Shown piece after piece: positions 44,481 to 55,078 of a stretch of 64,000 nucleotides of DNA. The notes below the pieces were generated by a model. The model was given only the letters and a program-made list of their open reading frames with translations, had not been told where the DNA came from and did not search any database. Numbering within the stretch: position 1 is the stretch's first letter; the number at the start of each line of letters is the position of its first letter. The DNA lies in the NCBI RefSeq assembly GCF_900112415.1, contig NZ_FOLV01000001.1, positions 62,001 to 126,000 on the forward strand, written 5' to 3'. A program made the translations under genes and the position numbers. Source of the stretch: Bacillus sp. 491mf (GTDB taxonomy: Bacteria; Bacillota; Bacilli; Bacillales; Bacillaceae_G).

Positions 44481-46157
44481 ATGGAGAAACAATGGTGGAG
44501 AGAAAGTGTTGTATATCAAATTTATCCGCGTAGCTTTATGGATAGTAATGGTGATGGAATTGGTGATCTTCGCGGAATTATTTCAAAGCTTGATTATTTA
44601 CAAGAACTAGGTATAGATGTAATTTGGTTGTCGCCAGTTTACGAATCTCCAAACGATGATAATGGTTATGATATTAGCGATTATCGTAAGATTATGGATG
44701 AATTTGGGACGATGAATGATTGGGATAAATTGTTAAGTGAAATGCATAAACGTAATATGAAATTAATGATGGATTTAGTAGTTAATCATACTTCAGATGA
44801 ACATCATTGGTTTGTTGAATCTCGGAAGTCAAAAGATAATCCTTTTAGAGATTACTATATTTGGCGTAAAGGAAAAGATGGAAAAGAGCCCAATAACTGG
44901 GGAGCTGCTTTTAGTGGGTCGGCTTGGCAATATGATGAAACGACAGATGAATATTATTTACATTTATTTTCAAAAAAGCAACCGGATCTAAACTGGGATA
45001 ATGAGAATGTACGTAAAGAGATTTATGAGATGATGAAATTTTGGCTTGATAAGGGAATTGATGGTTTCCGTATGGATGTTATTAATTTTATTTCAAAAAC
45101 AGAGGGGCTCCCAGCTGTTGATGTTGAAACGGAAGGGTATGTATCTGGACATCAATACTTTATGAATGGACCTAATATTCATCCATATTTACATGAAATG
45201 AATCAAGAAGTGCTATCTAAATATGACATTATGACAGTTGGTGAGATGCCAGGTGCAACAACGGAAGAAGCTAAACTTTATACAGCTGAAGAGCGTCAGG
45301 AATTGCAGATGGTATTTCAATTTGAACATATGGATTTAGATTCTGGAGAAAATGGTAAATGGGATGTGATACCATGTTCGCTCCTTACGTTAAAGCAGAA
45401 TTTAACAAAGTGGCAAAAAGCATTGGAGCATACAGGATGGAATAGTTTGTATTGGAATAATCATGATCAGCCGCGTGTTGTATCTCGTTTTGGTAACGAT
45501 AAATTGTATCGTATTCCATCAGCGAAAATGTTAGCGACGGTACTTCATATGATGAAAGGAACTCCTTATATTTATCAAGGTGAAGAGATTGGGATGACAA
45601 ATGTCCAATTTGATTCAATTGAGGATTACCGTGATATTGAAACCTTGAATATGTACCGTGAAAAAGTAATGGAACGTGGTGAAAATCATGAAATAGTAAT
45701 GCAATCTATTTATACAAAAGGACGCGATAATGCTCGGACGCCGATGCAATGGGAAGACAGTGAACATGCTGGATTTACAACCGGAAAGCCGTGGCTAAAA
45801 GTAAATCCTAATTATAAAGATATCAATGCATGGCAGGCATTACATGACCCAAATTCTATTTTCTATTACTACAAGAAATTGATTGAACTTCGTAAAAATC
45901 ATGAGATTATTGTATATGGTACATATGACTTAATTCTAGAAGATCATCCATCGATTTTTGCTTATTTGAGAACATGGAAAAATGAGAAATTACTTGTTAT
46001 TGCAAACTTTAATGAGGAATCATGTGTTTTTGCGTTGCCAACAGAGATCACATATAGTAGTTCAGAGTTATTAATACACAATTATGATGTTCAGAGTGAA
46101 TTGATTAGAAATATTGCTTTACAGCCTTATGAAACGAGGGTGTATAAACTGAAATGA
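44481..46157 (+). CDS. malL: Alpha-glucosidase / oligo-1,6-glucosidase (GH13)
   Basis: 558 residues from ATG 44481 (ATGs at 44463 and 44478 are in frame; GGGGGATT fits 44481 best). GH13 motifs: LMMDLVVNHTSDEH, catalytic Asp in GFRMDVINF (about 199), Glu in VGEMPGAT (about 255), Asp in WNNHDQPR. No signal peptide, so intracellular: it splits imported maltodextrins or isomaltose to glucose. Own operator upstream. Divergent from msmX, convergent with the amylase. Confidence 0.95.
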   Translation: MEKQWWRESVVYQIYPRSFMDSNGDGIGDLRGIISKLDYLQELGIDVIWLSPVYESPNDDNGYDISDYRKIMDEFGTMNDWDKLLSEMHKRNMKLMMDLVVNHTSDEHHWFVESRKSKDNPFRDYYIWRKGKDGKEPNNWGAAFSGSAWQYDETTDEYYLHLFSKKQPDLNWDNENVRKEIYEMMKFWLDKGIDGFRMDVINFISKTEGLPAVDVETEGYVSGHQYFMNGPNIHPYLHEMNQEVLSKYDIMTVGEMPGATTEEAKLYTAEERQELQMVFQFEHMDLDSGENGKWDVIPCSLLTLKQNLTKWQKALEHTGWNSLYWNNHDQPRVVSRFGNDKLYRIPSAKMLATVLHMMKGTPYIYQGEEIGMTNVQFDSIEDYRDIETLNMYREKVMERGENHEIVMQSIYTKGRDNARTPMQWEDSEHAGFTTGKPWLKVNPNYKDINAWQALHDPNSIFYYYKKLIELRKNHEIIVYGTYDLILEDHPSIFAYLRTWKNEKLLVIANFNEESCVFALPTEITYSSSELLIHNYDVQSELIRNIALQPYETRVYKLK

Positions 46158-46201
46158 GAAGATAGAAGTTATAGAATATAACACATCTCAAACAAATAGC
46201 G

Positions 46202-46234
46202 AAAAAGCCTTGTTTTTTATACAAGGCTTTTCTT
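46202..46234. terminator. Bidirectional terminator between malL and the amylase gene
   Basis: AAAAAGCCTTGT pairs with ACAAGGCTTTTC around TTTTTAT. Confidence 0.9.
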
Positions 46235-46236
46235 AT

Positions 46237-48015
<1,779 letters not shown>

Positions 48016-48151
48016 CTATTAAAGAAAATAACTATATACTGCACACGATTGCTTTTTATATAACTTTAATATTGTTTATAAGAGTAGTACTCATTTTATA
48101 TAAAGTCAATGACAATAGAGAATGATTACGTAAATTTTTTGAAAAATAATA

Positions 48152-48206
48152 TTGCAAAATCTATAAAAGAATGTATAATGAAAAACAAATAGCGCAAACG
48201 TTTTCA
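48152..48206 (+). promoter_or_regulatory. mdxE promoter with MalR operator
   Basis: TTGCAA (48152-48157), 16-bp spacer, TATAAT (48174-48179), then the 16-bp site GCGCAAACGTTTTCAT at 48191-48206 across the expected start of transcription, a typical place for repression. Confidence 0.75.
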
Positions 48207-48245
48207 TAGATTGAAAGATTGTTTGTGCTTCTATTAAATTCCTAT

Positions 48246-48261
48246 ATGCAAACGTTTTCAT
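48246..48261 (+). promoter_or_regulatory. Second MalR operator before mdxE
   Basis: ATGCAAACGTTTTCAT, 55 bp from the first, so one tetramer or two dimers could bind on the same face of the DNA. The 47998-48304 gap is otherwise promoter DNA. Confidence 0.7.
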
Positions 48262-48304
48262 TTTAATTGAAGTATGATGTACATAATTTGGGAGGTAGTT
48301 AGGG

Positions 48305-49567
48305 ATGAAGAAGAAAGCGTTATCATTATTAACAGTTTCAGCTTTGACAATCGGAATGTTATCCGCGTGTGGTCCGAAAGATTCAGGGAAAAAAGAAGCG
48401 AGCAAGGAGAAGAAAGATTATGATCTTCTTGTTTGGGAAGATCAGAAAAAAGGTGTTGGTTTAGATCCAGCCGTAAAAAGTTTTGAAAAGAAATATAATG
48501 TAAAAGTAAAAGTTGTAGAAGTTCAGATGACAGAGCAGGTGAAAAAACTTCGTCTTGACGGTCCAGCTGGTACAGGACCAGATGTTGTAACATTGCCGCA
48601 TGATCAAATTGGAAATGCAGCAACAGAGGGGCTACTTTCTGAATTAAAAGTAGATGATTCTGTAAAGAGTAAGTTTACTGATTTATCACTAAAAGCACAA
48701 ACATATGATGGAAAATTATATGGTTTACCAAAGGCTATTGAAACACCTGTATTCATTTACAATAAAAAATTAATGCCAAAAGCACCAGAAACGATGGATG
48801 AACTATTTAATTTTTCAAAAGGGTTTACGAAGGACGGAAAATATGGATTTTTAGCATTAGGAGATAACTTCTATTTTGCAAATGCATTTATGGCTGGTAT
48901 GGGCGGTTATGTATTTGGTGAGAAAGACGGTCAACCAAATCCAGCTGATATTGGATTAAACAATAGCGGTGCAGTACAAGGGGCAGAATTTATTCAAAAA
49001 TGGTATAAAGAAAAACTATTCCCAGAAGGAATTATCGGTGAGTCTGGCGGATCAGCTGCAGATGGATTATTTAATGAAGGAAAAGCAGCTTCTATTATGA
49101 ACGGTCCGTGGGCATTTCAAGCGATTGAAAAAGCAAAGATTGATTATGGCGTAGCTCCAATGCCAAAATTACCGAATGGTCAACCGATGAAAACATTTGT
49201 TGGTGTAAAAGGATGGCATGTAACTAGCTTCTCAAAAAATAAAGATTTAGCAGCAAAATTCACTGATTGGGTAACAAATGAAGAAAATGCAAAAATTCGT
49301 TTTGAAAAAACAAAAGAAATTCCTCCAGTGAAATCAGTGATGGAAGATTCAGTTATTAAAGATAACGAAGCTGCAAAAGCAGTAGTAGCACAAGCTGAAA
49401 ATAGTGTTCCAATGCCTAACATTCCAGAAATGCAAGAAGTTTGGAAGCCAGCTGCTGATGCGTTGCAATTAGTTGTAACAAACAAACAAAATCCAAAAGC
49501 GGCACTTGATGGAGCTGTGAAACAAATTAAAGGAAACATTGAAGCAAATCATAGTAAGAAAAAATAA
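48305..49567 (+). CDS. mdxE: Maltodextrin-binding lipoprotein of the ABC transporter
   Basis: 420 residues. Signal peptide with lipobox LSACG (Cys about 22), Lys-rich linker, then a MalE-type solute-binding domain: YDLLVWEDQKKGVG, GPAGTGPDVVTLPHDQIGNA, NEGKAASIMNGPWAF and PNIPEMQEVWKPA. Anchored to the outside of the membrane, it delivers maltodextrins to MdxFG. RBS GGGAGG. Followed by a stable hairpin before mdxF. Confidence 0.95.
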   Translation: MKKKALSLLTVSALTIGMLSACGPKDSGKKEASKEKKDYDLLVWEDQKKGVGLDPAVKSFEKKYNVKVKVVEVQMTEQVKKLRLDGPAGTGPDVVTLPHDQIGNAATEGLLSELKVDDSVKSKFTDLSLKAQTYDGKLYGLPKAIETPVFIYNKKLMPKAPETMDELFNFSKGFTKDGKYGFLALGDNFYFANAFMAGMGGYVFGEKDGQPNPADIGLNNSGAVQGAEFIQKWYKEKLFPEGIIGESGGSAADGLFNEGKAASIMNGPWAFQAIEKAKIDYGVAPMPKLPNGQPMKTFVGVKGWHVTSFSKNKDLAAKFTDWVTNEENAKIRFEKTKEIPPVKSVMEDSVIKDNEAAKAVVAQAENSVPMPNIPEMQEVWKPAADALQLVVTNKQNPKAALDGAVKQIKGNIEANHSKKK

Positions 49568-49570
49568 TAT

Positions 49571-49608
49571 AGAAATTGTGTCTCTTATTTTCAAGAGACA
49601 CAATTTCT
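49571..49608 (+). terminator. Intercistronic hairpin between mdxE and mdxF
   Basis: AAATTGTGTCTCTT pairs with AAGAGACACAATTT (14 bp). The T-run is short (TTTC), so it is probably a leaky terminator or 3' stabiliser that gives more binding protein than permease. Confidence 0.75.
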
Positions 49609-49645
49609 CCTCCTTCCAAGGGGAAGAAAAAAAGGGGGAAGAAAC

Positions 49646-50947
49646 ATGCAGACATCCTTTGAACCAGCTCATGTAGGAAACAGTTCAAAGCACCGAAAGA
49701 CAGCGGCAACATTGTCTATTATTCCTGGTATTGGTCAACTGTACAATAAACAATATGTAAAAGGTATTATTTTTCTAGTATTAACTTGTTCATTTTTTGT
49801 AGCTTTTGCTGATTTATTAAATATTGGGTTGTGGGGGATTGTAACGCTCGGTACAGAGGTTCCTCGTGATCACTCTATCTTTCTATTAGTAAAAGGGATA
49901 TTAGCGCTTATTGTTACTGTATTTGGATTAGGTATATATGCTTTTAATATATATGATGCGTATCAAAATGGAAAAAAGCGTGATGAAGGAATACCGTTAC
50001 ACTCTGTAAAAGAGCAGTACCATCATTTATTAGATCAAGGTTTTCCGTATATGATGGTTTCGCCAGGATTTCTGTTATTAATCTTTGTTGTTGTACTTCC
50101 AATTATTTTCGTCATATTAATTGCATTTACAAACTATGATTTATATCATTCTCCTCCTGCAAAACTTGTAGATTGGGTCGGTTTTAAAAACTTTGTTGAT
50201 ATTTTCACATTACCAATGTGGCGAAACACATTTATAAGTGTATTTTCTTGGACTATCATTTGGACGTTTTTGGCAACGACATTGCAAGTATCGCTTGGAA
50301 TTTTCTTGGCAATCTTAGTGAATCAACCAGGAATTAAAGGAAAAGCGATCATTCGTACAATCTTTATTTTACCTTGGGCTGTTCCAGCATTCGTATCTAT
50401 TCTCGTATTTGCTGGTATGTTTAACGAATCATTTGGAGCAATTAACAATCAAGTTTTAGCTCTATTTGGAATTAAAGGAATTGCTTGGATGACAGATCCG
50501 TTTTGGACGAAAGTCGCTTTAATCTTCATTCAAACATGGCTCGGTTTTCCTTTTATCTTTGCAATGACGACGGGTATACTGCAATCGATTCCAAGTGAAT
50601 TGTATGAGGCAGCGACGGTAGATGGTGCGACAGCTTGGCAACAATTTCGTAAAATTACATTACCGCTCGTTTTATATGCGACTGCTCCTATTTTAATTAC
50701 GCAATATACGTTCAACTTTAACAATTTCAGTATTATTTATCTGTTTAATGGCGGTGGTCCGGCTGTAGCGGGACAAGATGCAGGCGGGACAGATATTTTA
50801 ATTTCTTGGATTTATAAGTTGACGATGACATCGGCTCAATATGGGAAAGCAGCAGCACTTACGATGATTTTATCGTTAATTGTTATTTCAGTTGCTTTAT
50901 GGCAATTTAAAAGAACAAAATCATTCCAAGAAGAGGATATGATGTAA
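49646..50947 (+). CDS. mdxF: Maltodextrin ABC permease MdxF (MalF type)
   Basis: 433 residues. An N-terminal extra region (IIPGIGQLYNKQYVKGIIFL) is followed by about six to seven membrane helices of the MalF type and the EAA loop ELYEAATVDGATAWQQFRKI (about residues 316-335), which contacts the ATPase. It pairs with MdxG, MdxE and, by inference, MsmX. RBS AAAGGGGGAAG. One base short of abutting mdxG. Confidence 0.95.
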   Translation: MQTSFEPAHVGNSSKHRKTAATLSIIPGIGQLYNKQYVKGIIFLVLTCSFFVAFADLLNIGLWGIVTLGTEVPRDHSIFLLVKGILALIVTVFGLGIYAFNIYDAYQNGKKRDEGIPLHSVKEQYHHLLDQGFPYMMVSPGFLLLIFVVVLPIIFVILIAFTNYDLYHSPPAKLVDWVGFKNFVDIFTLPMWRNTFISVFSWTIIWTFLATTLQVSLGIFLAILVNQPGIKGKAIIRTIFILPWAVPAFVSILVFAGMFNESFGAINNQVLALFGIKGIAWMTDPFWTKVALIFIQTWLGFPFIFAMTTGILQSIPSELYEAATVDGATAWQQFRKITLPLVLYATAPILITQYTFNFNNFSIIYLFNGGGPAVAGQDAGGTDILISWIYKLTMTSAQYGKAAALTMILSLIVISVALWQFKRTKSFQEEDMM

Positions 50948-51790
50948 ATGAACATAAAACGACAGAAGATATTACGTCTTTCATTAAGTTATTTTGTAAT
51001 TTTCATGATGTGTGTGATTATTTTCTATCCATTATTATGGATTATAGGATCATCGTTTAATCCAGGAGATAGTCTCTCTGGCTCAAGTATAATTCCTAAA
51101 AATGCAACGCTGGACCATTACAAAAAACTACTTGATCTCTCGCAAAGTAACTATTTACTTTGGTATAAAAATACGTTGAAAGTTAGTGTTTTGACAATGA
51201 TTTTCTCTGTATTGTCAATTAGTTTTACAGCATATGCATTTTCGAGATATCGTTTTGTCGGAAGAAAGAATGGGCTACTAACATTTTTAATTCTCCAAAT
51301 GATCCCAAACTTTTCAGCGTTAATTGCATTGTATATTTTAGCGCAGCTAACAGGATTAATGGATACACATATAGCGCTGATTTTAATTTATGTTGGCGGT
51401 GCAATTCCGATGAATACATGGCTCATGAAAGGATACTTTGATACGATTCCAAAAGAATTAGACGAATCAGCCCGTATGGACGGAGCAGGGCATTTTCGGA
51501 TTTTTTGGCAAATTGTTATGCCTTTGGCAAAACCAATTGTTGCGGTTGTAGCGTTATTTACTTTTATTGGTCCATTTACTGATTTTATTTTGGCGAGTAT
51601 CATTTTACGTACGCCAGAAAATTATACATTAGCTGTTGGGTTGTATGAAATGGTAGCGAAAAAATTCGGTAATGAATTTACGACATTTGCAGCGGGATCG
51701 GTATTAATTGCGATACCAATTTCAATTTTATTCTTATCTTTGCAAAAATATTTTATTTCTGGTTTAACAGCTGGAGGAACGAAGGGATAA
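50948..51790 (+). CDS. mdxG: Maltodextrin ABC permease MdxG (MalG type)
   Basis: 280 residues, six membrane helices. The EAA loop reads ELDESARMDGAGHFRIFWQI (about residues 171-190). C-terminal end FISGLTAGGTKG is typical of MalG. It follows mdxF directly, with AGAGGATATG as RBS. Terminator right after. Confidence 0.95.
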   Translation: MNIKRQKILRLSLSYFVIFMMCVIIFYPLLWIIGSSFNPGDSLSGSSIIPKNATLDHYKKLLDLSQSNYLLWYKNTLKVSVLTMIFSVLSISFTAYAFSRYRFVGRKNGLLTFLILQMIPNFSALIALYILAQLTGLMDTHIALILIYVGGAIPMNTWLMKGYFDTIPKELDESARMDGAGHFRIFWQIVMPLAKPIVAVVALFTFIGPFTDFILASIILRTPENYTLAVGLYEMVAKKFGNEFTTFAAGSVLIAIPISILFLSLQKYFISGLTAGGTKG

Positions 51791-51820
51791 ATGGGACGTT
51801 ATGTCCTATTTATCTTTTTT
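51786..51820 (+). terminator. Terminator of mdxEFG
   Basis: GATAAATGGGAC pairs with GTCCTATTTATC, then TTTTTTT. The T-run also forms the border of repeat B5. Confidence 0.88.
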
Positions 51821-51973
51821 TATCCAGCTATTGGCGGATCGTTAGAATCCTACCTTAAGATTCAGAGAAAAGTGAAGAGGAAAGGCGGGGAATAACTGTT
51901 CGTAAAAAAACGATTGGGAGGCTTTCCGTCAGCGGGGGCTGAAGAACCTCCTGCTGATGGAAGTTTCGTTTTG
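51818..51973 (-). repeat. Repeat family B, copy 5 (diverged)
   Basis: TTTATCCAGCTATTGGCGG, AAGGCGGGGAATAACTGTTCG, AAAACGATTGGGAGG, GTCAGCGGGGGCTGAAGAA and GATGGAAGTTTCG follow copy 4 in reverse. The rest of 51791-52353 holds repeat A6 and an AT-rich promoter region for malR. Confidence 0.8.
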
Positions 51974-52146
51974 TTGAAGAATCGATTTAGAAAGTATAGG
52001 AACAAAGAAAAATTCAAAAAAATAGTATATAGTATAGGAAAATAACCATCTATCCTTTACAATACATGAAGAGGGAGAATATAGATCGACATTAATATAG
52101 GTTTTTGCGAATGGAATAATGTATATATATCCAAGTTAAAAAAGCG

Positions 52147-52202
52147 ACATAAAAACCACTTTCTTCTTAGGAAGGGACAAGAGCATCGAAGCGACTTATA
52201 TG
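52147..52202 (+). repeat. Repeat family A, copy 6 (deleted to about 56 bp)
   Basis: CATAAAAACCACTTTCTTC, AGGAAGGGACAAGAGCATC joined directly to GAAGCGACTTATAT; about 95 bp of centre is absent. Confidence 0.75.
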
Positions 52203-52353
52203 CGGGAAATTTAAATGGATTTATATAGAATATCTATTTTCTTCGTTTTCTCTAAATATTAAGGTGGAAATCTTATTGACTGTAAATGCACGATGAATAT
52301 AGAAGTAATTTGTACAAATCATGTAAATAAAAGAAGAGAGGAGGAACAAATTT

Positions 52354-53382
52354 ATGACAGTTACAATTAAAGATGTAGCAAAAAAAGCAAATGTTGCTCC
52401 TTCTACGGTTTCACGTGTAATTGCTGATAATCCGAGCATTAGTGAGAAAACAAAACGACGTGTTCGTAAAGTAATGACTGAATTAGGCTATCATCCGAAT
52501 TTAAATGCGCGAAGTCTTGCAAATCAAACAACAAAAACAATTGGACTCGTTATGCCGAGTTCTGCGAGTAAAGCCTTTCAAAACCCATTTTTTCCAGAAG
52601 TGATTCGAGGAATAAGTTCATTTGCACATGGAGAAGAATATTCATTGTATATGTCAACTGGAGAAACGGAAGAAGAGATTTTTAACGGTGTTGTGAAAAT
52701 GGTACAAGGAAGACAAATAGGTGGTATTATTCTTTTATATTCTCGTATGAATGACCGTATTTTAGAATATTTACATGAACAAAATTTCCCATTTGTTCTT
52801 ATAGGTAAGCCATACGAGCGAAAAGATGAGATTACATACATTGATAATGATAACTATACGGCGGCTCGAGAAGTAACGGAATATTTAATTTCACTTGGGC
52901 ATGAACGAATTGCTTTTATTGGTGGGGATTCAGATTTACTCGTTACGAAAGATCGCCTTGCTGGAATGACAGATGCATTAAAATTGGCTGATATTTCTTT
53001 GCCACCTGAGTATATTTTAAATCTTGAGTTTTTACGAGAAAGTGGTCAAAAAGCAGTAGAAAAACTTATGACACTTAGCGAACAGCCAACAGCTATTATC
53101 GCGACCGATGATTTAATTGCATTAGGTGTATTAAGTGCTTTATCAGAAAAAGGAATCTCCGTACCGAAAGATATTTCGATTGTTAGCTTTAATAATGTAT
53201 TATTATCTGAAATGGCAAATCCACCATTAACAACGATAGATGTAAATATTTATCAATTAGGCTACGAAGCGGCTAGATATTTAGTTGATAAAGTTGAACA
53301 TTGTGAAGTTGCACCAAAGTGTATTATTATTCCTCATAAATTGGTGAAGCGTCAAACTTGTAGTGGAAATGAAAAAAACTAA
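52354..53382 (+). CDS. malR: LacI-family regulator of maltodextrin genes
   Basis: 342 residues. N-terminal HTH VTIKDVAKKANVAPSTVSRV plus hinge helix NARSLANQTT, then a periplasmic-binding-type effector domain (TIGLVMPSSASKAFQNPFFP, FIGGDSDLLVTKDRLAGM, TAIIATDDLIALGVLSAL). It lies 560 bp after mdxG. The 16-bp GCAAACGTTTTC operators before msmX, malL and mdxE are its likely targets. RBS AGAGGAGG. Convergent with patA. Confidence 0.92.
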   Translation: MTVTIKDVAKKANVAPSTVSRVIADNPSISEKTKRRVRKVMTELGYHPNLNARSLANQTTKTIGLVMPSSASKAFQNPFFPEVIRGISSFAHGEEYSLYMSTGETEEEIFNGVVKMVQGRQIGGIILLYSRMNDRILEYLHEQNFPFVLIGKPYERKDEITYIDNDNYTAAREVTEYLISLGHERIAFIGGDSDLLVTKDRLAGMTDALKLADISLPPEYILNLEFLRESGQKAVEKLMTLSEQPTAIIATDDLIALGVLSALSEKGISVPKDISIVSFNNVLLSEMANPPLTTIDVNIYQLGYEAARYLVDKVEHCEVAPKCIIIPHKLVKRQTCSGNEKN

Positions 53383-53410
53383 GAGAAGAATTTTCTCTTA
53401 GTTTTTTTGT
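53373..53410. terminator. Bidirectional terminator between malR and patA
   Basis: AAAAAAACTAAGAGAA pairs with TTCTCTTAGTTTTTTT. Confidence 0.93.
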
Positions 53411-54555
53411 TGTATAAATGTTTCTAAACGGTCACAGCCTGCTTTCAGCATTTCCATGCTATAAGCATATGAAATACGAATGTACCCTTCACCATATTCA
53501 GAAAATGCGGAGCCTGGAACAACAGCGAGTTTAGCTTCTTTCACAAGTTCCATTGCAAAATCAAAAGAAGAAGAAGAGAAATCACCGATATAAGGGAAGA
53601 GATAAAATGCTCCTGTTGGTTTTTCTACAGTTAATCCCATTTGTACAAGACGGTTGTATACATAATCAAGGCGCTTTTGGTATTGATGACGCATCATACG
53701 GGGAGCGTCTTTAGCTGCTGTTAATGCTTCAATTGCCGCATATTGTGCAATTGAAGTTGCACATGTAACATTATATTGATGAACTTTTAAGATTTGACTT
53801 GCCAAAAAGCTTGGTGCAAATAAAAAACCGATACGCCATCCTGTCATAGAATGAGATTTTGATAAACCGTTAATGACAATTGTTTTATTGCGCATCTCTG
53901 GGAAATTTGCAATAGAAATATGTTCATGCTCATATACAAGTTCACTGTAAATTTCATCGGAAAGAACAAATATATCTTTATTCTTTAATACTGCTACAAT
54001 TTCTTCGAGTTCTTCTTTGGATAATGTTACGCCAGTTGGATTTGATGGATATGGTAATACGATGCAACGTGTTTTGTCTGTAATTGCTTCTTCAATTGCT
54101 TTTGCAGTTAAACGAAAGCCAGTATTACGAACATCTACAAAAACAGGCTTTGCACCGCACAGGCGAATGATAGGTTCATATCCAGGATAGACAGGAGCTG
54201 GTAAAATTACTTCTGTTCCTTCTTCCAAAATTGTCCGAAAGGCAATATCGATTGCCTCACTTGCTCCAATAGTGACAATTGCTTCATTCTCAGGAGAATA
54301 TATTAAATCATAGCGTTCTTTTAAAAAATCACATGCGGCTTGACGAAGTGGTAATAAGCCTGCATTATGTGTATAACTTGTAAAATTTTCTACAATGGCC
54401 CGTTTAGCGGCCTCCTTCACTAAAGAAGGCGTTGGAAAGTCAGGTTGTCCGATTGTGAGTGAAATAAGATCGTCATAATTTTGAATCATGTTAGAAAATT
54501 GACGAATTCCAGATATTTGAATGTCCTTTACACGAGGGTTAATAAATTGTTCCAT
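53398..54555 (-). CDS. patA: PLP-dependent aminotransferase PatA
   Basis: 385 residues. Class I/II aminotransferase: SLTIGQPDFPTPSLVK, SYTHNAGLLPLR, YPSNPTGVTLSKEE, SDEIYSELVYE and the PLP Lys in NGLSKSHSMTGWRIGF. It resembles B. subtilis PatA, the probable N-acetyl-LL-diaminopimelate aminotransferase of lysine synthesis. RBS AAAGGGAG. A small Cys-containing gene lies upstream on the same strand, behind a terminator. Confidence 0.88.
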   Translation of the reverse strand: MEQFINPRVKDIQISGIRQFSNMIQNYDDLISLTIGQPDFPTPSLVKEAAKRAIVENFTSYTHNAGLLPLRQAACDFLKERYDLIYSPENEAIVTIGASEAIDIAFRTILEEGTEVILPAPVYPGYEPIIRLCGAKPVFVDVRNTGFRLTAKAIEEAITDKTRCIVLPYPSNPTGVTLSKEELEEIVAVLKNKDIFVLSDEIYSELVYEHEHISIANFPEMRNKTIVINGLSKSHSMTGWRIGFLFAPSFLASQILKVHQYNVTCATSIAQYAAIEALTAAKDAPRMMRHQYQKRLDYVYNRLVQMGLTVEKPTGAFYLFPYIGDFSSSSFDFAMELVKEAKLAVVPGSAFSEYGEGYIRISYAYSMEMLKAGCDRLETFIQQKN

Positions 54556-54633
54556 TTTGTCTCCCTTTCTTCCGTTGTAAAATATATTTTATTTTATCAT
54601 ATTTATCATACAATCGCTTTGAAAAGCTACAAA

Positions 54634-54663
54634 CAAAAAAGGCCGCTAAAGCGACCTTTTGTT
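54634..54663 (-). terminator. Terminator after the 54663 gene
   Basis: On the minus strand AAAGGTCGCTTTAGCGGCCTTTTTT. Confidence 0.85.
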
Positions 54664-54863
54664 TAATAACCGTATTCCCAATCGATTTCGTCTTCACTCC
54701 AAAGAACAGAAGAAACTTTCCCCAAATGCACTACCGAGTTGTTTACACAGCAGGTACAATCTTTTGTACCTGTTCGTCCTTGTAATTCTTCGTACACTGA
54801 CTTTTCAATATTTTCTAATACAACAAGGTTTTCTTCGTTTAAAACGAGTGCAGTTCCAGTCAT
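54663..54863 (-). CDS. Small conserved protein with a CxC-C cluster
   Basis: 66 residues from ATG 54863, with TTGGAGGAAG upstream; the longer frame to 54980 has no RBS. It begins TGTALVLNEENLVVLENIEK and carries KDCTCCVNNS (three Cys close together, about residues 35-44), then an acidic end WSEDEIDWEYGY. The Cys trio could bind a metal. No named family recognised; similar short genes occur next to patA-like genes in Bacillus, as far as I recall. Confidence 0.7.
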   Translation of the reverse strand: MTGTALVLNEENLVVLENIEKSVYEELQGRTGTKDCTCCVNNSVVHLGKVSSVLWSEDEIDWEYGY

Positions 54864-55078
54864 TTTATCTTCCTCCAATCGATTTCTTATCCTGTACTTA
54901 TTGTATATGGCATTAGGATAATTTGATACATGGTTTACAATCATTTCGAAAAGTTGTAACAGTTGTGAAGTAATCTTCACAATTTATTTACGTAAATGTT
55001 TAGAATAATCGAAAAAATAAAACAAAATTGTCAATAAAATGATATAATCATATCAAAATGAATATAGGGGATGAGGAG